A stretch of DNA of 37,316 nucleotides. Source: Candidatus Zixiibacteriota bacterium (GTDB lineage Bacteria > Zixibacteria > MSB-5A5 > UM-FILTER-46-8). Numbering within the stretch: position 1 is the stretch's first letter; each line of letters opens with the position of its first letter. The notes under the pieces are model-generated. The model had not been told where the DNA came from. It worked only from the letters and a program-made list of their open reading frames with translations, and did not search any database. The translations under genes were made by a program, and so were the position numbers. The stretch lies in the NCBI GenBank assembly GCA_014730345.1, contig WJIJ01000076.1, positions 1-37,316 of the forward strand, given 5' to 3'. Of this stretch, positions 1 through 9,164 are shown in pieces.

Positions 1-2146
1 TATCGATTTCCACCCCGTAAATCTCCGCGGCGGTGCGGTTATGAATATCCTCCCCCCGGCGGAACGCTTCAATCATTTTTTCATCATCGGCGATATGCGC
101 CATCAGCCTCAACTCTACCTGCGAATAATCCGCCGAAAGAAATATATGTTCTTCATCCGACGGGATAAACGCCTCCCGCACCTCTCTCCCCAGCTCGGTG
201 CGCACGGGGATGTTCTGCAGGTTGGGGTCCGATGATGACAATCGCCCGGTGGCGGTTACCGCCTGGTTAAATGATGTATGTATCCGGTCGGTGCGTTCAT
301 CTATCAGCTCCACCAGCGCGTCGGAGTAGGTCGACTTCAGCTTGGTCAACTCCCGGTATTCGAGAATAAGCTTGGGAAGCTCATGAATCCGGGCCAGTTC
401 CTCGAGGACAGAGGCATCGGTGGAATACCCGGAGCCCTTAGCCGTTTTCCCCTTGGAAGGCAAACCCAGCTCCTCGAACAGCACTTTTTGAAGCTGAACC
501 GGGGAGTTTATATTGAATTCTTCGTCGGTATGTTTATATATCTCCTCGGTCAGGCGTTCGAGTTCGTTGTTCAGATTGTCCGATATCTCCTTGAGTTTCT
601 CCGGGTCCACCCGCACGCCGGATTCTTCCATCTCCCGAAGTACTTCTATCAACGGCATCTCGATTTCCCCGAACACCTTCCGCAGATCATTGTTCTCAAT
701 CTCCGGTTCAAGGCGTTTATAAAGGCGATAGGTTATATCGGCATCCTCGCACGCGTAAAAGACCGCGTCCTCTACGGGAACTTCCGCGAATGATTTCTGC
801 TTTTTACCGGTGCCGATAAGCTCGGTAATACTCTGCATATTGTAATCGAAATAGCGCAACGCCAGCGCCGAGAGCCCATGCCCCCTCGCCGACGCGTTAA
901 TCACATACGACGCCAGCATCGTATCGAAAGCCGGTTCGATTTTTTCCATACCGCGGTTGCGGAATACCTGCAGGTCGTATTTCAAATTCTGGGCGGCCTT
1001 CAGTATACTTTTATCTTCGCACAACTCACGGATAACATCCAAAACATCGTCCACGGGTAAATTGCTGTCAGTCTCAATATGCCCCACCGGTATATAATAC
1101 GCCCTATGCTCCTCGAAGCTGATCGATATGCCCACGAGTTCCGCGTGGCGGGCAACCAGCGATGATGTTTCGGTGTCTATGGCAAAACATCCCACCTTGT
1201 GTATCTCTTCTCCAACCTTTTTCAATTCTTCGATAGACTGAATAAGTTTGTATTCAACTTCGTTTTTCTGCTGGACCTTACCGCTGAACTCCTCGACGAA
1301 CCTGCCGAACTCGAGTTCCTTTAACAACGGTAGAAGTTTACCCAGGTCCGGTTCGCTGACCTTCAGGTCATGAATATTCTTATCGACATCGATATCGGTC
1401 TTTATGGTAACCAGGTCACGGGAAAGAATCGCCTGTTCCCTGTTCTCCTCCAGCTTTTCTTTAAGTTTCTTTTTGGTTATAGAATCCAGCGATTGGTAAA
1501 TTTTTTCGAAGCCGCCTATCTCCTTTATAAGCTGGTTGGCGGTTTTGGGGCCGATACCGGGAACTCCGGGTATGTTATCAGAGCTGTCACCCATCAACGC
1601 CAGCACATCAATAACCTTGTCAGGGGGGACGCCGAATTTCTTCTCCACGCCCTTCGCGTCCAGAACCTTATCATCCTCGCCCTTCTTTCCGGGATAGATA
1701 ATAGAAATCCGGTCATTGACCAGCTGGAAGAAATCCTTGTCGCCGGTATATATGTAAACATCCAGACCCTCCTCAGCCCCTTTAACCGCCAGAGTTCCGA
1801 TTATATCATCAGCCTCTATTCCCTCGATAGCCACCACCGGTAAATTCATCGCTTCTACCACCGAATTCAACCTCGGCAAAGTATCAACCATTTCATCAGG
1901 CATTTTCGCCCGGGTCGATTTATATTCCGGATAGATCTTATGCCGCACCGTTGGCGCGCCTAAATCGAAAGATACCGCCATATACTCTGGTTTGTATTCC
2001 CTCTTCAGCTTCTGGATTGAATTAATGAATCCAAATGACGTGGATGTATTCTCTCCCTTTGATGATATTAGCGGATTACGGATAAAAGCGTAAAAACTGC
2101 GGTATGCCAGCGCGGTGCCGTCTATTAAAACTAATTTCTCAGCCAT
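1..2146 (-). CDS. polA: DNA polymerase I, N-terminal ~715 residues (cut by window edge)
   Basis: This gene is absent from the ORF track because its stop lies outside the window. Reading the minus strand from ATG at 2146 gives MAEKLVLIDGTALAYRSFYA, the start of a Pol I 5'-nuclease domain (residues 1 to about 290, with GDSSDNIPGVPGIGPKTA). A 3'-5' exonuclease domain follows, with FAIDTETSSL near residue 322, NLKYDLQVF and YACEDADITYRLY, so the Asp/Glu proofreading residues are all present. The polymerase domain begins with TATGRLSSSDPNLQNIP and motif A SADYSQVELR (about residue 672). The last readable residues, DIHNRTAAEIYGVEID, lie in the fingers region, so roughly 180-200 C-terminal residues are missing. 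The protein fills Okazaki-fragment and repair gaps. Its ATG overlaps the nadD stop by one base (TAATG), implying coupled translation. Confidence 0.97.
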   Translation of the reverse strand, partial: MAEKLVLIDGTALAYRSFYAFIRNPLISSKGENTSTSFGFINSIQKLKREYKPEYMAVSFDLGAPTVRHKIYPEYKSTRAKMPDEMVDTLPRLNSVVEAMNLPVVAIEGIEADDIIGTLAVKGAEEGLDVYIYTGDKDFFQLVNDRISIIYPGKKGEDDKVLDAKGVEKKFGVPPDKVIDVLALMGDSSDNIPGVPGIGPKTANQLIKEIGGFEKIYQSLDSITKKKLKEKLEENREQAILSRDLVTIKTDIDVDKNIHDLKVSEPDLGKLLPLLKELEFGRFVEEFSGKVQQKNEVEYKLIQSIEELKKVGEEIHKVGCFAIDTETSSLVARHAELVGISISFEEHRAYYIPVGHIETDSNLPVDDVLDVIRELCEDKSILKAAQNLKYDLQVFRNRGMEKIEPAFDTMLASYVINASARGHGLSALALRYFDYNMQSITELIGTGKKQKSFAEVPVEDAVFYACEDADITYRLYKRLEPEIENNDLRKVFGEIEMPLIEVLREMEESGVRVDPEKLKEISDNLNNELERLTEEIYKHTDEEFNINSPVQLQKVLFEELGLPSKGKTAKGSGYSTDASVLEELARIHELPKLILEYRELTKLKSTYSDALVELIDERTDRIHTSFNQAVTATGRLSSSDPNLQNIPVRTELGREVREAFIPSDEEHIFLSADYSQVELRLMAHIADDEKMIEAFRRGEDIHNRTAAEIYGVEID

Positions 2147-2727
2147 TACCTGTATAATCCATTCTCGATTATATATTCTTCAACCCCCGGCGGAAGTAAA
2201 TACCGGCAGGGAATTCCTTCTTTTATGTAATCACGTATACCGGAGGATGAAATATCGAGTTCCGGCAATGTTACCGCGGTAACATCGCCCGGCAGTTCAA
2301 CCTCTCCAACATTCTTTTGCATATTCGGACGGTTGACCAGAACAACCTCCGCCAGTTCAAATATCCTCTCCGGTGTTTTCCAATCCAAAATCTCGGAAAG
2401 GTTATCGCCGCCGATAATGAAGTACAACTTCCAATCCGGAAACTCATCCCGTATTTCAGCAAGTGTTTCCGCTGTGTACGATTTACCCTCCCGCTTCAGC
2501 TCTATATCCATCACCCGGAAACCATCATTCCCCGCGATTGCCATCCGGAGCATGCGCAGACGATGCTCTGCTCCGGCATAAGGCGACTGCGATTTGTGCG
2601 GAGGGTCACCCGCGGGAATAAGATAAACCACATCGAGACCGAGCTTTCGCCTTGCCCCATCGCCGATATGCAAATGTCCAAGATGTACAGGATCGAAAAC
2701 GCCCCCGAGTAATCCAACCTTACGCAT
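2146..2727 (-). CDS. nadD: Nicotinate-nucleotide adenylyltransferase
   Basis: A 193-residue cytoplasmic enzyme that adenylylates nicotinate mononucleotide in NAD synthesis. The nucleotidyltransferase signature GGVFDPVHLGHL, with its HxGH element, lies at residues 8-19. The second family motif appears as ISSSGIRDYI near residue 160. FIIGGDNLSEILDWK matches the conserved middle region. Length is normal for the family. No strong Shine-Dalgarno sequence precedes the ATG. The gene starts 11 bp after bamD and its stop overlaps the polA start, so it probably depends on read-through transcription from upstream. Its grouping with bamD and polA does not suggest a special function. Confidence 0.96.
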   Translation of the reverse strand: MRKVGLLGGVFDPVHLGHLHIGDGARRKLGLDVVYLIPAGDPPHKSQSPYAGAEHRLRMLRMAIAGNDGFRVMDIELKREGKSYTAETLAEIRDEFPDWKLYFIIGGDNLSEILDWKTPERIFELAEVVLVNRPNMQKNVGEVELPGDVTAVTLPELDISSSGIRDYIKEGIPCRYLLPPGVEEYIIENGLYR

Positions 2728-2738
2728 AATTCAACGTA

Positions 2739-3524
2739 TTAACCTTCAGCCCGGGGCAAATCCTCGAGCTTGCGCAGCTTTTCCGTGGCTTCTTTGTAAA
2801 ATTCATGGTCTTTGAACGTATCGATAAATTCGAATAATGCCTGCCGGGCATCTTCATATTGCTCGAGTTCCAGATAACATTCGGCCTTGCGGTAAACAGA
2901 TTCCGGTACATAAGGCGACTCCGGATACAGATCGATAACCTTATCGTAGTAAATAACAGCCGGTTCGAACCGCTTGAGCTTCTGGTATAATCTTGCCGTA
3001 CGAAATGCTTTTTTGGCAAGTTTATCGCGCATTTCCGTGAGATAAACATTTGCCGAATCCGCGTGTTCGCTGAATGGATAGTAATCGAGAAAGGTCATAA
3101 AATTCTCTATCGCTATCTCTGTATCGGTCTGGTCAAGCGCGAAGTGCGGGGATTGGTGGTAATGGCACATCGCCAGGCGGTACTGGGAATCGTCGGCGAA
3201 TTCCGACGATGGGAACAATGTCAGCACCTTGTTAAACTCACCCGCCGCTAATGTATAGTCCTTGTCCATATAATATGACATTGCCAGGTAAAACTGGGCT
3301 GTATCGACGGCGTTATTCCCGGGATAGTTATATATAAACCTCTGGAATTCGCTTTCGGCCTTAAGGTATTTGCCGTCTTCATAGAGTTGCGTAGCCAGCT
3401 TCAACTGGTCTTCGGCATCCAGCACCGGTTTGACATTACTGCCGCCGCACCCGGCAAGAATGGAGAATGATGCAATAACCGCACTAAGTAGTAGAATTCT
3501 TTTAGCAAACATGTTTCGCGCCAT
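2739..3524 (-). CDS. bamD: BamD-like outer membrane assembly lipoprotein
   Basis: A 261-residue lipoprotein with a type II signal peptide; the lipobox ILAGC puts the lipidated Cys near residue 25. The mature part is a chain of TPR-like helical hairpins: LKLATQLYEDGKYLKAESEF, then LAMSYYMDKDYTLAAGEF, then the BamD hallmark region SPHFALDQTDTEIAIENF, and two further repeats. BamD is the essential lipoprotein partner of BamA in inserting outer-membrane proteins. Length and domain order are typical. Spacing to nadD is 11 bp and to the upstream exported-protein gene 7 bp. The track start MARN is kept; M5 is possible, and neither has a clear ribosome binding site. Confidence 0.93.
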   Translation of the reverse strand: MARNMFAKRILLLSAVIASFSILAGCGGSNVKPVLDAEDQLKLATQLYEDGKYLKAESEFQRFIYNYPGNNAVDTAQFYLAMSYYMDKDYTLAAGEFNKVLTLFPSSEFADDSQYRLAMCHYHQSPHFALDQTDTEIAIENFMTFLDYYPFSEHADSANVYLTEMRDKLAKKAFRTARLYQKLKRFEPAVIYYDKVIDLYPESPYVPESVYRKAECYLELEQYEDARQALFEFIDTFKDHEFYKEATEKLRKLEDLPRAEG

Positions 3525-3531
3525 TTTAAGA

Positions 3532-4152
3532 TTAACGATTGCTGAAAAACAGGTACACCAAAACCGCTATCGTACTTCCCACTACGGCGGGTTCGAGATA
3601 GCGTTTGATGCCCCCTTCCGGAAGCTGGGGACTCATCAACGGACTGCGCGCGTGACTGAACTGCTTTGCCTCTTTTCTGGTAATATTGTCGCCCACAGTA
3701 CGGTTTACTTCTTCGGACAAATGAATCCGTCCGCCATCCTCCGAAAGAAGCCGGAATATAGCGATTATTCGGGACTCACGCCATATATTTTTACCCTTTG
3801 GATAAGGTTTGGGAGCCTTGGCATAAGTCATCTCGTAATCCACTATCCTGTATTCCAGTGTGAAATCCAATTGAATTGAATCATCTGGATTTTCTTCCCG
3901 CTCGACATAAACTATGCCGTTATGTTCTTTTATAAAATTGATAAGCGATTGTTCCAAAATATAGTTAAGTTGATTGTTCTCCGCCGAACGAAGACGGAAG
4001 CTCTTCCCGGAGACATTTAACTCGTTAAATGTCTCTACCACCGCTGCATCCATAACCAATGAGGTGAACTCAAGGTTATCGGGACTGCGCTGGGCATAGG
4101 CGGAGACCGCCGGGAAACAAATAAATAACAATATCAGCAACAATCTTGTCAT
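3532..4152 (-). CDS. Exported protein of unknown function with C-terminal membrane anchor
   Basis: I do not recognise a family. The ORF track starts at a TTG (4164). The internal ATG at 4152 gives 206 residues and a cleaner signal peptide (MTRLLLILLFICFPAVSAYA, likely cut before QRSPDN), so I prefer it; neither start has a good Shine-Dalgarno sequence. The middle, about residues 20-175, is soluble with alternating strands (IQLDFTLEYRIVDYEMTY). The C-terminus carries a hydrophobic stretch, AVVGSTIAVLVYLFFSNR, ending two residues after the helix. The protein would therefore be periplasmic and tethered to a membrane by its tail. The start lies 4 bp after the transglycosylase stop, and bamD follows 7 bp after its own stop. 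That suggests a role near Bam or peptidoglycan, but this is context only. Confidence 0.85.
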   Translation of the reverse strand: MTRLLLILLFICFPAVSAYAQRSPDNLEFTSLVMDAAVVETFNELNVSGKSFRLRSAENNQLNYILEQSLINFIKEHNGIVYVEREENPDDSIQLDFTLEYRIVDYEMTYAKAPKPYPKGKNIWRESRIIAIFRLLSEDGGRIHLSEEVNRTVGDNITRKEAKQFSHARSPLMSPQLPEGGIKRYLEPAVVGSTIAVLVYLFFSNR

Positions 4153-4156
4153 AATC

Positions 4157-4846
4157 TTAACCAAACATCGAATCGGGATACGCTTCCTTCAACATTTTGT
4201 AATGTTTACGGATTTTAGTTACATAACTCTGGGGAATTTTCTCCTTTAGCCTGAGCTTGCCCTTTAACGCGTTCTCACCTATATTATAAGCCACCAGCGC
4301 CTTTTTAACATCCTTAAATTTATGTATCAGTTCGAAAAGATAATAGGAGCCGACATGGATATTATACCGCGGTTCAAACAATGTCCTCTCCCCTCGCCAG
4401 GGACGTTTATACTTCTTGGAAAGCCATAATCCCGTCGAAGGTTTCACCTGCATCAATCCCTGCGCGCCCATGTATGATTCCTGCCCTTTGTGGAATGAGC
4501 TTTCTGTCAATATCAGCGCCATCAGCAACAACGGATCATAACCCAGACGTTTACTCTGGGTATAGATAGCGTCCGAAATCACATCCTTCTCCTGGGGCGT
4601 AAATCCGAACTGGAAATCTTCGATAATCTGGAATATCTTCAACCGCTCCCTCAGCTCGGTTACCTCCCTCTCGAGCTCCTCTATACGGTTGTCGCGGTGG
4701 ATTATCTCCTTCTGGAGGTCCGAACGCTCCACCAGCAGATAGACATTGGCCGCGCTTTGGACGATATAGATCATCATCAGTATCATCGTTACCGTACGCG
4801 ATAGAGTTACTCCTGCTTTTCGAGCCATTCTGATTTGGGCGGACAT
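4157..4846 (-). CDS. Membrane-anchored lytic transglycosylase (SLT domain)
   Basis: A 229-residue protein with an N-terminal membrane segment (residues about 14-38) and a short coiled coil (about 40-72, rich in E, L and R). The SLT/goose-lysozyme-like domain spans about residues 90-215. Family signatures visible are LLLMALILTESSF with the catalytic Glu near residue 115, MGAQGLMQVKPST, and ALVAYNIGENAL. Such enzymes cut the MurNAc-GlcNAc bond and leave 1,6-anhydro ends. The single helix and coiled coil should place the domain in the periplasm, possibly as a dimer. AGGGG lies 8 nt upstream of the ATG at 4846, supporting that start. The gene follows rimO by 20 bp. Confidence 0.93.
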   Translation of the reverse strand: MSAQIRMARKAGVTLSRTVTMILMMIYIVQSAANVYLLVERSDLQKEIIHRDNRIEELEREVTELRERLKIFQIIEDFQFGFTPQEKDVISDAIYTQSKRLGYDPLLLMALILTESSFHKGQESYMGAQGLMQVKPSTGLWLSKKYKRPWRGERTLFEPRYNIHVGSYYLFELIHKFKDVKKALVAYNIGENALKGKLRLKEKIPQSYVTKIRKHYKMLKEAYPDSMFG

Positions 4847-4866
4847 TATTCAATCCCCTTGTTATA

Positions 4867-6207
4867 CTAAATCGGACTTTTTTTCAAAACAGCTTCCAGG
4901 TCATAAAGCGAGATTCCCTCGACCACAACGTCAACCATATCACCCTCCTCAAGCCGCTCATCACCGGCGCGCAACAACACCACCCCATCAATCTCCGGAG
5001 CCTGGAATTCATTTCGGCAGTAATATACATCATTTAAATCATCATATTCATCAACAATAACTTTCATTTCCATGCCGGTTAGTTCCCGGTTCCTTTCCTC
5101 TACTATCTCTGATTGTAGCCGGGTTAACTCGTCATACTTCCGCTCTCCCAACTCACCCGAAAGAATATCATCCATCATCGATGAAGGCGTTCCTTCTTCT
5201 TCTGAGTAAACAAACACACCGAGGTTCTCGAATTTTATCTCCTCAACGAAATCGAGCAATTGCTGAAAATCATCATAGGTCTCCCCGGGATGATTAAGCA
5301 GGAACGTCGTCCTTAGAGCGATACCGGGATAGTTCTCCCGGATAGTGGCCATCAAAGCCTTTATCTCCGCCGATGTTACTCCCCGGTTCATTACCTTGAG
5401 CATCCTGTCGGAAATATGCTGAAGGGGAATGTCGAGGTAGGAACATATCTTCCCGTTCCCGGAAATAATCTCCAGCAACTCTTCGGAAACCCGGGCGGGG
5501 TGGGCGTACATCAGCCTTAACCATTCGAGGCGTTCATCATCAACGAGCTTTTTCAGTAAATCCTCGATGCGAATTTCCGTTTCTAAATCGAATCCATACC
5601 TCGTCGTATCCTGTGCCACGAGGATTATCTCCCTGACGCCATTAGACAATAAAAACTCAGCTTCGCCGCCAATCGCTTCTACCTCCCGGCTCCGGTAAGC
5701 TCCCCGAATCAATGGTATCGCGCAGTAACTGCAATGGTTATCACAGCCGTCAGCGATTTTCATATACGCGTATGAACTCCCCGGTTCGATAATTCTTCCA
5801 GCCGGTTCCTGGTACGGGGCTTCAATGTTGAATGTTCTATCCCCGGTAGATGGGTCGCCGCCGTCAAGCACCGATGCTATTTCCTCCGGTGATGAGATCC
5901 CGAAAAGAAAATCCGCCTCGGGAAGGATATCATTCAACTCCCGGCGGTATCTCTGCGATAGGCAACCGGCAACCGCCAGCCTGCCATCGAAACGTTTAAG
6001 CCTGGAAAGATGCAGTATCTCATCGATCGATTCCCGCTTGGCATCCTCGATAAAGCCGCAGGTGTTCACTATCAGCAAATCCGCTTCCTCCGGTTCCGAG
6101 CGCGTGAAACCGCGTTTCAGCAGGTAATACTCCAGCGCGTTTCCATCGACCTCGTTTTTGGGGCAACCGAGATTGGACAGGAAGTATTTCTTCGGTTTAT
6201 CACTCAT
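4867..6207 (-). CDS. rimO: Ribosomal protein S12 methylthiotransferase RimO
   Basis: A radical SAM methylthiotransferase that adds a methylthio group to an Asp of ribosomal protein S12. The N-terminal MTTase domain has the three cluster cysteines in NLGCPKNEVD, IVNTCGF and VAGCLSQRY. The radical SAM motif CDNHCSYCAIPLIRG lies at about residues 152-166. A TRAM domain closes the protein (EEGDMVDVVVEGISLYDLEAV). The track start at 6231 would overlap the previous gene by 28 bp. The ATG at 6207 (MSDKPKKYFLSNLGCPKN) forms an ATGA overlap with the lolA-like stop and matches the usual RimO N-terminus, giving 446 residues. RimO rather than MiaB is favoured by GCPKNEVD and the residues after the radical SAM motif. 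Confidence 0.95.
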   Translation of the reverse strand: MSDKPKKYFLSNLGCPKNEVDGNALEYYLLKRGFTRSEPEEADLLIVNTCGFIEDAKRESIDEILHLSRLKRFDGRLAVAGCLSQRYRRELNDILPEADFLFGISSPEEIASVLDGGDPSTGDRTFNIEAPYQEPAGRIIEPGSSYAYMKIADGCDNHCSYCAIPLIRGAYRSREVEAIGGEAEFLLSNGVREIILVAQDTTRYGFDLETEIRIEDLLKKLVDDERLEWLRLMYAHPARVSEELLEIISGNGKICSYLDIPLQHISDRMLKVMNRGVTSAEIKALMATIRENYPGIALRTTFLLNHPGETYDDFQQLLDFVEEIKFENLGVFVYSEEEGTPSSMMDDILSGELGERKYDELTRLQSEIVEERNRELTGMEMKVIVDEYDDLNDVYYCRNEFQAPEIDGVVLLRAGDERLEEGDMVDVVVEGISLYDLEAVLKKSPI

Positions 6208-6860
6208 CGGGTCATATCCACCACCCGGCAATCCTCAGGTATATCTATCCTAAACGAATCCTCTGAAAGACCGGGCTCGAAATCAATATTGCCGAATTCG
6301 TATGTTATTCGTCTTTTCAACTCATCGGTATATGAAAGGTTTCGGGGCAGGAGAAAATTAACCCCGGGAGATTCATTGGCAATTAATGATACATTGGTAC
6401 GGTCATTTCGCGGCCGTTCGCTTTTCAAAGTGAACATATAAGTATCCGCGCCTATCGGCTTGTAATCAACCGCGTCATATATCTCGAAATAATCCCGCAG
6501 AAAAAGTTCCTTGAATCCTCCGGAACGATCGCTCAACGTTATCTGCATCTGGTTATGCCCGGCGGCGTAATCATAAATCGTATCCTCCCGGGCGGTAACA
6601 ATACGGTCATCGATACCTATCCTCGAGTAATCATCGCCCATTATCATCGCGTATCCGGAAGCGGTATCAACTTCCCCTGTAAAAGGTGAAGCTATGATCC
6701 TCTTGAAATCGAAAGACAGGTTATCCGCTTTCTTAAACCCGGATACCATTTGGCTATACATCCCCTGCCCGCTGGAATCACCGGCCTGGGCATACAGGAA
6801 AGTAAACATAATCACCGCGAATATAATATAGAAACTGATCAAGGTTCTATTTATTGGCAT
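6204..6860 (-). CDS. LolA-like periplasmic lipoprotein carrier
   Basis: A 218-residue exported protein with an N-terminal signal peptide (cleavage probably after LYAQA). The body has LolA-family character: MVSGFKKADNLSFDFKRI, then an antiparallel strand pattern with DTIYDYAAGHNQMQITL and FLRDYFEIYDAVDYKPIG, ending in a half-barrel fold typical of LolA/LolB. LolA carries lipoproteins across the periplasm from LolCDE. Divergence is high, so a paralogue binding another lipid cannot be excluded. The start overlaps the end of ftsK by 14 bp, and its stop overlaps the rimO start by ATGA. A lolA next to ftsK is a common bacterial arrangement and supports the call. Confidence 0.8.
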   Translation of the reverse strand: MPINRTLISFYIIFAVIMFTFLYAQAGDSSGQGMYSQMVSGFKKADNLSFDFKRIIASPFTGEVDTASGYAMIMGDDYSRIGIDDRIVTAREDTIYDYAAGHNQMQITLSDRSGGFKELFLRDYFEIYDAVDYKPIGADTYMFTLKSERPRNDRTNVSLIANESPGVNFLLPRNLSYTDELKRRITYEFGNIDFEPGLSEDSFRIDIPEDCRVVDMTR

Positions 6861-9117
6861 GCCCCTGTTTCTCGAACAACGTTTTCAAATATTGCTGGTT
6901 GACCAGTACCTTGCGCGCCTTGGAACCATCATAAGGTCCCACAACCCCCGCCGCCTCCAAACTGTCAATCAACCTTGCCGCCCTCTGGTAACCGACGCCC
7001 AGCCTTCTTTGCAACAATGATACCGAACCCTGCTTGTGCAGGACAACTGTCTCCGCCGCCTCCCGGAAAAGTTCATCGGAAGCATCACTGAGAACCGAGG
7101 AGTCCTTTTTAATTTCACCTCCCGGTTGAAGTGTTTCCACCGGTTTCGGCTTATACTCATTATCCCTCATCGTCTCCACTATCCTCGCTGTCTCCTCGCC
7201 GGAAACATAGGACCCGTGCACACGGATCAAATCCTGCTGGCCGGTAAGCATTATCAGCATATCACCCTTACCCAGGAGCTTGTCCGCTCCATTGGCATCG
7301 AGAATTGTTCGCGAATCTATCTTCGATGCCACCTTAAATGCTATCCGGGAGGAAAAGTTCGCCTTTATCAGCCCGGTGATTACATCCACCGATGGCCGCT
7401 GGGTTGCCAGTACCAGGTGAATCCCCACCGCCCGCGCCATCTGCGCCAGACGGGTTATCATCAATTCTATCTTATTGGAAGAACCGACCATCAAATCGGC
7501 AAGCTCATCTACGATTATAATTATATATGGGAGCTTTTCTTCATCATCGACCTTGTTATTGAAATCCTCGATATTACGAACTCCAAGTTCCGCCAAATTA
7601 CCATAACGGTTTTCCATCTCCTCCACCGCGTCCTTCAGCACTCTTTCGGCCTGCCTTGCCTTGGTAACCACCGGACGTTCCAGGTGCGGTATCCCCGAAT
7701 AAACGGACAGTTCCAAACGTTTGGGGTCGATGAAGATAAAACGTATTTCATCCGGATGGAGTTTATAAATTATGCTGGTAATTATAGTATTCAAACAAAC
7801 CGATTTCCCCTGACCGGTCGCCCCGGCAATAAGCAGATGGGGCATCCTCGCTAAATCAGCAATGAACGGCTGTCCCCCGGTGTCCTTGCCCAACGCCAAC
7901 GGTATTAAGTAATCCGACGCGCGGAATGCCGATGAACCAAGTACTTCCGAGATATGCACAACCTGGGGATTGTTATTGGGAATTTCTATCCCCACCGTAC
8001 CCTTGCCCGGTATGGGCGCGATTACCCTGATACTTTTTGCCTTCATAGCCAAAGCGAGGTCATCGGCAAGCGAATTGATCTGGCTGACCTTTATCCCCGG
8101 CGCCGGCTGGAATTCGAAGCGGGTAATCACCGGCCCCGGGTAACTTTCCAGCGAACCTTCGTTAATACGAACCCCGAAAGTACTCAGCGTTTCCTTTAGC
8201 GTCTCCGCCTTCTGCTTTATCTCTTCGTCGCTCTCATGGTCGCGGTCCCGCTCGGGTCTATCCAAAAGTGACATTTCCGGGAATGTGAAAGTACCCTCCG
8301 ACGATGCCCGTACCCGCGGTTCTTCTTCGGTTCCTTCCTCAGGTTCGTCAACTTGTTCCCGCCTTATATTAACCGATACCGGCGGGGGCGGCTCCTGCGG
8401 TTCCACAACAGGCGTTTCCTGTTTGGGTTTGACTATTTTAATCTTCGCCTTCTCTTTGCTCTTGAATATCCGCCCGGATAAGGATACCACCATACCTGGA
8501 ATCCCTGACAAAATCTTCCACAATCCCTTGAAAAACCCGGTGATGAAACCATATATCTTCCAGAATACCTTTTTGGCGAATACCGGGAAAATAAATCCGG
8601 CGATAACGCAGAATCCCGCGCCGAGGATGATATAACTCCCGGTTGTGCCCATTACCAGACGGAAAACTTTGGCAAGTATATAGCCGAATGCCCCCCCGAA
8701 ACCGTAACCATCCGCTTCGCTATAAGCCCCGCCGGCCGTCGGAATAGTAAAAATGATAGATAGAAGCAAAAGCGCCAGCGCGGTCAGCCGTATCCGGTAT
8801 GGCAGATACCATTTACCTTTGCCGCTGAAAACATAAACTCCGGACAAAAGTATAAGCGGAGGGACAACCCACCCGAACTTGCCCAGAACGGTCATGATAA
8901 TAAACGCTACGAAAGCCCCCACAATCCCGCCCGCGTTAGCCACCCGGACATCGAGAATATCCGCAAGCGACCGCGCCCCGAATATCCTGTCCAGTATCCC
9001 GCTGTCGATTAACGGGTTGTATGAATAGATACTTATCCCGACAAGGAGGGCGAGTACTATAAGTATAATTCCGGCGATCGGGTCGCCGCTTTTTTTACGT
9101 TTTTTCTTTTTCGCCAC
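6847..9117 (-). CDS. ftsK: DNA translocase FtsK/SpoIIIE
   Basis: A 756-residue septal DNA pump. After a Lys/Arg-rich start come four or five hydrophobic helices (about residues 15-190), then an acidic, Pro-rich linker. The motor domain carries Walker A GATGQGKSVCLNTI (about residue 431) and Walker B YIIIIVDELADLM (about residue 534). A C-terminal winged-helix gamma domain (about 675-750, with GSVSLLQRRLGVGYQRAARLI) reads orientation sequences on DNA. It moves chromosome ends through the closing septum and activates dimer resolution. The short linker makes it closer in size to SpoIIIE than to the long enterobacterial FtsK. The start is GTG, with AAGG just upstream. It lies 47 bp after the giant gene. 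Confidence 0.96.
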   Translation of the reverse strand: MAKKKKRKKSGDPIAGIILIVLALLVGISIYSYNPLIDSGILDRIFGARSLADILDVRVANAGGIVGAFVAFIIMTVLGKFGWVVPPLILLSGVYVFSGKGKWYLPYRIRLTALALLLLSIIFTIPTAGGAYSEADGYGFGGAFGYILAKVFRLVMGTTGSYIILGAGFCVIAGFIFPVFAKKVFWKIYGFITGFFKGLWKILSGIPGMVVSLSGRIFKSKEKAKIKIVKPKQETPVVEPQEPPPPVSVNIRREQVDEPEEGTEEEPRVRASSEGTFTFPEMSLLDRPERDRDHESDEEIKQKAETLKETLSTFGVRINEGSLESYPGPVITRFEFQPAPGIKVSQINSLADDLALAMKAKSIRVIAPIPGKGTVGIEIPNNNPQVVHISEVLGSSAFRASDYLIPLALGKDTGGQPFIADLARMPHLLIAGATGQGKSVCLNTIITSIIYKLHPDEIRFIFIDPKRLELSVYSGIPHLERPVVTKARQAERVLKDAVEEMENRYGNLAELGVRNIEDFNNKVDDEEKLPYIIIIVDELADLMVGSSNKIELMITRLAQMARAVGIHLVLATQRPSVDVITGLIKANFSSRIAFKVASKIDSRTILDANGADKLLGKGDMLIMLTGQQDLIRVHGSYVSGEETARIVETMRDNEYKPKPVETLQPGGEIKKDSSVLSDASDELFREAAETVVLHKQGSVSLLQRRLGVGYQRAARLIDSLEAAGVVGPYDGSKARKVLVNQQYLKTLFEKQGHANK

Positions 9118-9164
9118 AGCCTTAAATCTAACACCGCCGGCATTTCAAGTCAACATCAAATGGC

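Noticed and set aside
1370-1843. Plus-strand 157-residue ORF and other plus-strand ORFs in 41-2145
   Set aside because: All are antisense to polA, which the ORF track omits because it runs off the window edge.
7036-7854. Plus-strand 272-residue ORF
   Set aside because: It is antisense to the ftsK motor domain, whose Walker motifs are clearly on the minus strand.
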